64,000 bases of DNA from Ligilactobacillus apodemi DSM 16634 = JCM 16172 (GTDB taxonomy: Bacteria; Bacillota; Bacilli; Lactobacillales; Lactobacillaceae). Below are positions 59,795 through 64,000 of the stretch, one piece after another. The notes under the pieces are model-generated. The model saw nothing but the letters and a program-made list of their open reading frames with translations, did not search any database and was not told the DNA's origin. Position numbers and translations under genes: made by a program. Positions within the stretch are counted from its first letter, which is position 1; each line of letters opens with the position of its first letter. The stretch covers positions 372,001-436,000 of the forward strand of contig NZ_AZFT01000053.1 in NCBI RefSeq assembly GCF_001434405.1. The letters run 5' to 3'.

Positions 59795-60763
59795 CTATTT
59801 GGCGACTTCGATCTTAGTCTTAAAGAGCCAATTAAAGACTTGATCATTGACGGCAACATGCATATCTTCGTGTCCATATTCGGGCAAAAGAAGATGTTCT
59901 TTTGCACTAGTGATTTGGTTGTAAATGGCAAATTGAGTTGAAGGGAAACAAACATCATCTTCTAGGCCAGTAATCATTTTTACTGGGCATTTGATCAATT
60001 GAGCCATATTTTTTAAGTCAATATATGCTAGTGTTTGCATGACTTGATCTTCTGTTTGATGAAACGGATCTGAGAATTTGAAATAACGAAAAAGTTCATT
60101 GTACGCTTCACTGTGATCACCTAAAGTCAAAACTCGCTTGAAATCACCTAAAAAAGGATAAATCGAGATGGCTTGGGTGAGACGGTGATTTAGTGCAGCT
60201 GCAACTAGCGCCAAAGCTCCTCCTTGCGAGCCACCATAACTAGTAAATTTAGTATTGTCGACTCGTGAAAAACTGGCAACGATTTCAATTAAACTATAAA
60301 CGTCTAGATAAATATCTTTAAAGAAAAGTTTATCTGGACCTTGTAGTGCTCCGCGGATCACTTGACCTTTAACGGTTACGCCATCAAAAGTTGCATGATC
60401 TAACGATTTTCCTGCTTGTCCCCGTACATCCATTGCAACAACACCAGCACCGCCAGCAGCTAAGCTCAGTAAAGTTGCCCAGTCTGGAGATTGCCCCATA
60501 TAGCCGTGAAAATAAAAGATCACAGGAACAGGTTGCGAACCTTCGGGGAAAATGCACTTGGCATAGACTTGGCCGTACCTAGTTCCATTAAAGGTAAGCT
60601 CATAACAATCTACCCCAGGAATTTTAAAATCTCGTGAAATCAATTGATAGTCAGGCACAGTCAAATTAGCTAATTGTTTTTGCCAAAATTCATGAAAATC
60701 AGTGGGAGTTGGAAATGCTCCTTGATATGTGGACATTTCTTTAAGTGACATTGGATCTTTCAT
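59795..60763 (-). CDS. acetyl esterase of the AXE1 / cephalosporin-C deacetylase family
   Basis: A 322-residue alpha/beta hydrolase removing acetyl groups from sugars or related esters. The nucleophile motif is YGGSQGGAL (GxSxG), the oxyanion region FYFHGYMGQ, and the catalytic His is in YGHEDMHV; ITGLEDDVCFPS carries the acid. No signal peptide, so it is intracellular. GAAAGGAAAGTAAGCAT precedes the ATG. It is last in a minus-strand cluster after the symporter, which suggests that it deacetylates an imported acetylated sugar. Confidence 0.88.
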   Translation of the reverse strand: MKDPMSLKEMSTYQGAFPTPTDFHEFWQKQLANLTVPDYQLISRDFKIPGVDCYELTFNGTRYGQVYAKCIFPEGSQPVPVIFYFHGYMGQSPDWATLLSLAAGGAGVVAMDVRGQAGKSLDHATFDGVTVKGQVIRGALQGPDKLFFKDIYLDVYSLIEIVASFSRVDNTKFTSYGGSQGGALALVAAALNHRLTQAISIYPFLGDFKRVLTLGDHSEAYNELFRYFKFSDPFHQTEDQVMQTLAYIDLKNMAQLIKCPVKMITGLEDDVCFPSTQFAIYNQITSAKEHLLLPEYGHEDMHVAVNDQVFNWLFKTKIEVAK

Positions 60764-60784
60764 ATGCTTACTTTCCTTTCTAAC

Positions 60785-62287
60785 TTAATCATCTACTTTA
60801 TCTTTTAAGGTGTAGATCGTTAAACCACGGTTATCTTTATTGTTGTTTGGAAATAGTAAACTAGCAAAATACCCAAAGACAACTGCAGCGGTAAATGAAA
60901 CGGTAGCAACTAAGAGTGAGGAAATTTGTAAGGAATCGATATAGAAAGCTAAAACAACACTTAAAACAAAGCCTAGTAAGACACCCCGGGCATTGGCGCG
61001 TTTAGTGAAGATCCCTAAGGCAAAGAGACCTGCTACAGGAACACCAAAGAGTCCAGAAACGGTCAAGAATACATTCCAAGTATCTGAAGTGTTTCCAAGT
61101 GTAAAGTAAATAGTGATCGCAGTACTGATAACACCAGCGACAATGATCACGATCCTGGCAAGACTAACGTCAGAAACTTTTGTAAATTTATCATTGAAGA
61201 AGCGCTGCTTAAAGTCGGTCACAAAACAAGCTGAGATCGAATTTAAACTAGAAGCGATGGTTGATTGTGCGGCAGCAAAGATCCCCGCAATAACAAATCC
61301 AGCGATTCCGGCTGGAAGTTGGGTGATAACAAAATAAGGTACGATCGCACTAGTGTTAAAGTCTTTTGGTAACGTAGCAACATTTTGATAGAAAGTATAT
61401 AAAATAGTTCCCATTCCAAAGAAAAGTGGAATAGTTAAGATGCCTAAAAAGCCAGTTGTCCATAACGACTTGATCGTTTCTTTTAGCGATTTAGTAGTTT
61501 GGTAGCGTTGCACGACATCTTGACTACCAGTATATTGATAAAGACTATTGACGAATTGTCCGACAAAAATCAAAGGAACAAAGTTAGCTAAATCGCTAAG
61601 CTTAAAATCAGCTCCGGATAAGATCTTGTGATTGCTTGCGGCTGTATGAGCAACTGTGGCAAAATTACCATCGATCGAAAATGCTCCGATGAAGATGATC
61701 AATAAAGCACCACCGATCAAAACAAAGGCTTGGATCACATCGCTCCAGATAACACCTTCGATCCCACCAAGGAAGGTATAGATGATACACATAATTCCGA
61801 CACAAGCAGCGACTAAAAGAGGATTGATATCTGTCACAGAAGCAACGGCAAGTACAGGTAAATACGTAACTACGGCTACCCGACCAATATGATAAATCAT
61901 AAATAGCAAACTGCTTAAAGCACGGATCAACGGACTAAAGCGAGCTTCTAGATATTCATAAGCAGTTGTTACTTTTAATTTACGAAAGAATGGGACATAG
62001 AAATGATTCAAAATTGGGATGATCGGAATAATAACAAGTGAACCGATCGCATACGACCAATCGGATAAAAAGGCACGTTCGGGAACAGACATAAATGTGA
62101 TCGAACTTAAAGTGGTGGCAAAGATACTGATCCCAGCAGCCCAAGCAGGAATTTTTCCGCCGGCTTTAAAAAAGGCATCAGTGTCTTTACTTGAACGTTT
62201 GGTGAAATACGCGCCTACAAGCAACATCCCGACTAAATATAGAACCACAACGATCCAATTGGTAAGGCCAAAACCTACTTTTTCCAT
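60785..62287 (-). CDS. sodium:solute symporter (SSS family)
   Basis: A 500-residue membrane protein with ~13 hydrophobic segments. YFTKRSSKDTDAFFKAGGKIP, the first-loop signature, is followed by FATTLSSITFMSVPERAF and IAGIFAAAQSTIASSLNSIS, as in Na+-coupled sugar or sialic-acid type transporters of this family. The substrate cannot be named. GAGGTGACTTTAAC precedes the ATG. It lies between an antiporter and an esterase, all on the minus strand with short gaps, so an uptake operon is likely. Confidence 0.9.
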   Translation of the reverse strand: MEKVGFGLTNWIVVVLYLVGMLLVGAYFTKRSSKDTDAFFKAGGKIPAWAAGISIFATTLSSITFMSVPERAFLSDWSYAIGSLVIIPIIPILNHFYVPFFRKLKVTTAYEYLEARFSPLIRALSSLLFMIYHIGRVAVVTYLPVLAVASVTDINPLLVAACVGIMCIIYTFLGGIEGVIWSDVIQAFVLIGGALLIIFIGAFSIDGNFATVAHTAASNHKILSGADFKLSDLANFVPLIFVGQFVNSLYQYTGSQDVVQRYQTTKSLKETIKSLWTTGFLGILTIPLFFGMGTILYTFYQNVATLPKDFNTSAIVPYFVITQLPAGIAGFVIAGIFAAAQSTIASSLNSISACFVTDFKQRFFNDKFTKVSDVSLARIVIIVAGVISTAITIYFTLGNTSDTWNVFLTVSGLFGVPVAGLFALGIFTKRANARGVLLGFVLSVVLAFYIDSLQISSLLVATVSFTAAVVFGYFASLLFPNNNKDNRGLTIYTLKDKVDD

Positions 62288-62309
62288 GTTAAAGTCACCT
62301 CGTATTTAA

Positions 62310-63470
62310 TTAAGCTTCAAGTTGTTTAGATTTTTGAATATAGCATTTTAACAGTAACGGTGCGAGCAAAGTGGTGATCACAGTGACCATGATCATGGCA
62401 GTGTAATGATTTTGATCGATCAAATGTGCATTTAATGCAACATTTGCGACTACAAGAGCCATTTCACCGCGCGAAACCATACCAGCACCAACGATATTTG
62501 CATTTGTAAATGAAAGCCCAAAACATCTAGCTCCTAGACTGCAACCAATTTGTTTACCTAAAATAGCGATCACGATCAGACTAATGATGAAAAATAAGTC
62601 TTGTCCCATCCCTTTGAAGCTAATATTTAAGCCAATGCTGACAAAAAATACCGGGATAAAAACAGCATATCCGATCGGTTCGATCTTAAGTGCTAAACGC
62701 TCTTTAAATTTAGTTTCAGAAATTGCTAAACCTGCAAAATAAGCGCCTAAAACATCACTCATGCCAAGCGTAACTGCAAGCAAAGCAAAACCAAAACAAA
62801 GCACTAATGCAGCTGTAGTATCATTTTCGCTAGCATTTAAGTGACTAAAGAGAGCTAAAAATTTGGGTACAAACCATTTACCTAAAATAAGAGTCAAAAT
62901 GAAAAAGAGAAACATTAAACCTAGCATTAAACTGATTGATTGTTGTGAACCCGTGTTGGTGCCAAAGAGTGAAACACAGATTCCAAGTAAAATAACACAA
63001 ATGATGTCATCAGCTACAGCAGCACCTAGGATCATCGAACCTTCGGGGCTATTCAAGCGGTGCATTTCACGGAGTACTTGAACAGAGATACTAACGGAGG
63101 TCGCACTTAGGATCAATCCGAGAAACATAGCCGTTTTAGCTGAAAAATCAAAGCCGTAGTAACATAAGAGAAATGCGCTACCAGTGGGAATGATCACCCC
63201 TAAAATGGCAACCGTAAGTGAAGGTTTCCAATAGCGTAAAAGTGAGCCTAAGTCACCTTCCAAACCAGCGATGAACATCAAAACGATCACTCCAAGTTCT
63301 GCAAAATAGTTGGTAAACGTATTGGGAACAAGAAGATTTAAAACTGCTGGACCAGCTAAAACCCCAACTAACAATTCACCGATCACACTGGGGAACTTAA
63401 GCATGTTTGATAGGTGAGCTCCTAGTTTGGTAAGTAGTAAGATGATAACTAATTGGAGTAAATAAGGCAT
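62310..63470 (-). CDS. monovalent cation/proton antiporter (CPA2, KefB/NapA-like)
   Basis: A 386-residue membrane protein with ~12-13 hydrophobic segments. LKFPSVIGELLVGVLAGPAV, MFIAGLEGDLGSLLR, GAAVADDIICVILL (the DD pair) and VGAGMVSRGEMALVVANVAL are CPA2 hallmarks. No RCK/TrkA-N domain is attached, so it resembles the short NapA-type Na+/H+ antiporter. It could extrude sodium brought in by the neighbouring symporter; this is inference. The Shine-Dalgarno GAGGTGAG overlaps the upstream gene's stop codon. Confidence 0.9.
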   Translation of the reverse strand: MPYLLQLVIILLLTKLGAHLSNMLKFPSVIGELLVGVLAGPAVLNLLVPNTFTNYFAELGVIVLMFIAGLEGDLGSLLRYWKPSLTVAILGVIIPTGSAFLLCYYGFDFSAKTAMFLGLILSATSVSISVQVLREMHRLNSPEGSMILGAAVADDIICVILLGICVSLFGTNTGSQQSISLMLGLMFLFFILTLILGKWFVPKFLALFSHLNASENDTTAALVLCFGFALLAVTLGMSDVLGAYFAGLAISETKFKERLALKIEPIGYAVFIPVFFVSIGLNISFKGMGQDLFFIISLIVIAILGKQIGCSLGARCFGLSFTNANIVGAGMVSRGEMALVVANVALNAHLIDQNHYTAMIMVTVITTLLAPLLLKCYIQKSKQLEA

Positions 63471-63479
63471 ACACTCACC

Positions 63480-64000
63480 TCATTTTGCTAGTAGGTGATT
63501 AACTAGTTTGATCTCGTGTTGAAGTTCTTCTAAATCAGTCGTGCCATATTCCAAAAAAATAGGAATATTTGGTGATAGGGCTTTGATCATCGGTTGCCAA
63601 TCGGTTTGACCTTCACCAAGTAAAACCATCTGGTGGTCTTTGATATCTTTTAAGTGGAAAATATTGATCTTATCGTGCAATTTTTGAAAGGCTTCGTTGG
63701 GATTTTCATTGATCCAATACCAGTTTCCGGCATCAAAGGTATAACCAAGCGCAAGTTTTTCGGCTTGATCTAATTCGAGATTTTTAAGCATAGTCGCTAA
63801 CTCACCTTTAGAATTAGGTTGGTTTTCAATAGTAACTGTAATGGGACTGTTGTTTAATAAGGTTTGTAATTTATCAAATTCTTGGTCACTGAATAGCAGC
63901 TCGAAATTTCCAAAACTATATTTGAGATTCTTGATTTCAAGTTTTTCAGCTAAAGCTAACTGTTGTTCAAGTTCAGGATTAAAGTGATCACCTAAAAAGA
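63480..64000 (-). CDS. sugar phosphate isomerase/epimerase-like TIM-barrel protein (5' end outside window)
   Basis: The frame is open to the window edge; about 173 residues are visible and the N terminus is missing. ITVTIENQPNS, YTFDAGNWYWINENPNEAF, IFHLKDIKDHQMVLLGEGQTDWQ and IFLEYGTTDLEEL follow the xylose-isomerase-like barrel with metal-binding Glu, Asp and His positions. Family members isomerise or epimerise sugars, including keto-inositols. The next gene overlaps its stop region. The specific activity is unknown; the fold is fairly sure. Confidence 0.75.
   Translation of the reverse strand, partial: FLGDHFNPELEQQLALAEKLEIKNLKYSFGNFELLFSDQEFDKLQTLLNNSPITVTIENQPNSKGELATMLKNLELDQAEKLALGYTFDAGNWYWINENPNEAFQKLHDKINIFHLKDIKDHQMVLLGEGQTDWQPMIKALSPNIPIFLEYGTTDLEELQHEIKLVNHLLAK

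Noticed and set aside
1-64000. CRISPR array, tRNA, rRNA, insertion sequence, prophage or attachment site
   Set aside because: No regularly spaced repeats, cloverleaf, rRNA signature, transposase or integrase was found on either strand.

Overview
This window reads as chromosomal core sequence from a low-GC Gram-positive of the Lactobacillaceae (Ligilactobacillus-like by gene content; species not determinable by eye). The basis is the gene order (recJ-apt, dltXABCD, rpmG-rhomboid-yqgQ-glcK, miaA-ynbB-glnRA, gmk-rpoZ-coaBC-priA-fmt-rsmB-stp-prkC-rsgA-rpe-thiN, asp23-dak-recG-plsX-acpP-rnc-smc-ftsY-ylxM-ffh-rpsP-khpA-rimM-trmD-rplS, pheST, mltG-udk-greA), the AT-rich base composition, a T-box upstream of pheST and a Gram-positive type SOS box. 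I found no rRNA, tRNA, insertion sequence, prophage, CRISPR array or replication origin.

Layout. 1-2.2 kb: end of recJ, apt and a KtrC-type K+ channel regulator. 2.3-7.0 kb: complete D-alanylation operon dltXABCD, then a convergent YfhO-type membrane protein. 9.9-15 kb: class B penicillin-binding protein, L33, rhomboid protease, glucokinase and a membrane-anchored rhodanese without its catalytic cysteine. 15-16.5 kb (minus strand): a stomatin-like SPFH protein with an unusual ribbon-helix-helix/NfeD-like partner, and a DUF3042 protein. 16.7-20.9 kb: miaA, a YnbB-type PLP enzyme, glnR and glnA behind a perfect GlnR box. 20.9-21.4 kb: a small YolD-like gene behind an SOS promoter. 21.5-33.2 kb: nucleotide, CoA, translation-initiation and Ser/Thr kinase block. 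33-35 kb: orphan peptide-binding lipoprotein and L28. 35.6-52 kb: phospholipid precursor, chromosome segregation, SRP and ribosome biogenesis block. 52-59.7 kb: HD and HxlR proteins, T-box pheST, mltG, udk, greA. 59.8-64 kb (minus strand): esterase, sodium/solute symporter, cation/proton antiporter and a cut-off sugar epimerase-like gene.

Main observation. Seven genes (dltA, the rhodanese gene, the ynbB-like gene, rpe, recG, rimM, mltG) share a 5' architecture: a strong GAAAGGA Shine-Dalgarno sequence, 2-4 nt, a hairpin stem whose sequence differs between loci but keeps its pairing, and only then the start codon. The start codon lies about 30-80 nt from the Shine-Dalgarno in the linear sequence, but mostly 11-14 nt away (18 at mltG) if the hairpin is counted as looped out. 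This suggests a recurrent RNA element that bridges the ribosome-binding site to the start codon. It also shifts several start codons from their naive positions. Secondary points of interest are the RHH-NfeD/SPFH pair with a 14-bp palindrome in its promoter, the SOS-regulated YolD-like gene, and a shared upstream block at ribosomal protein genes.
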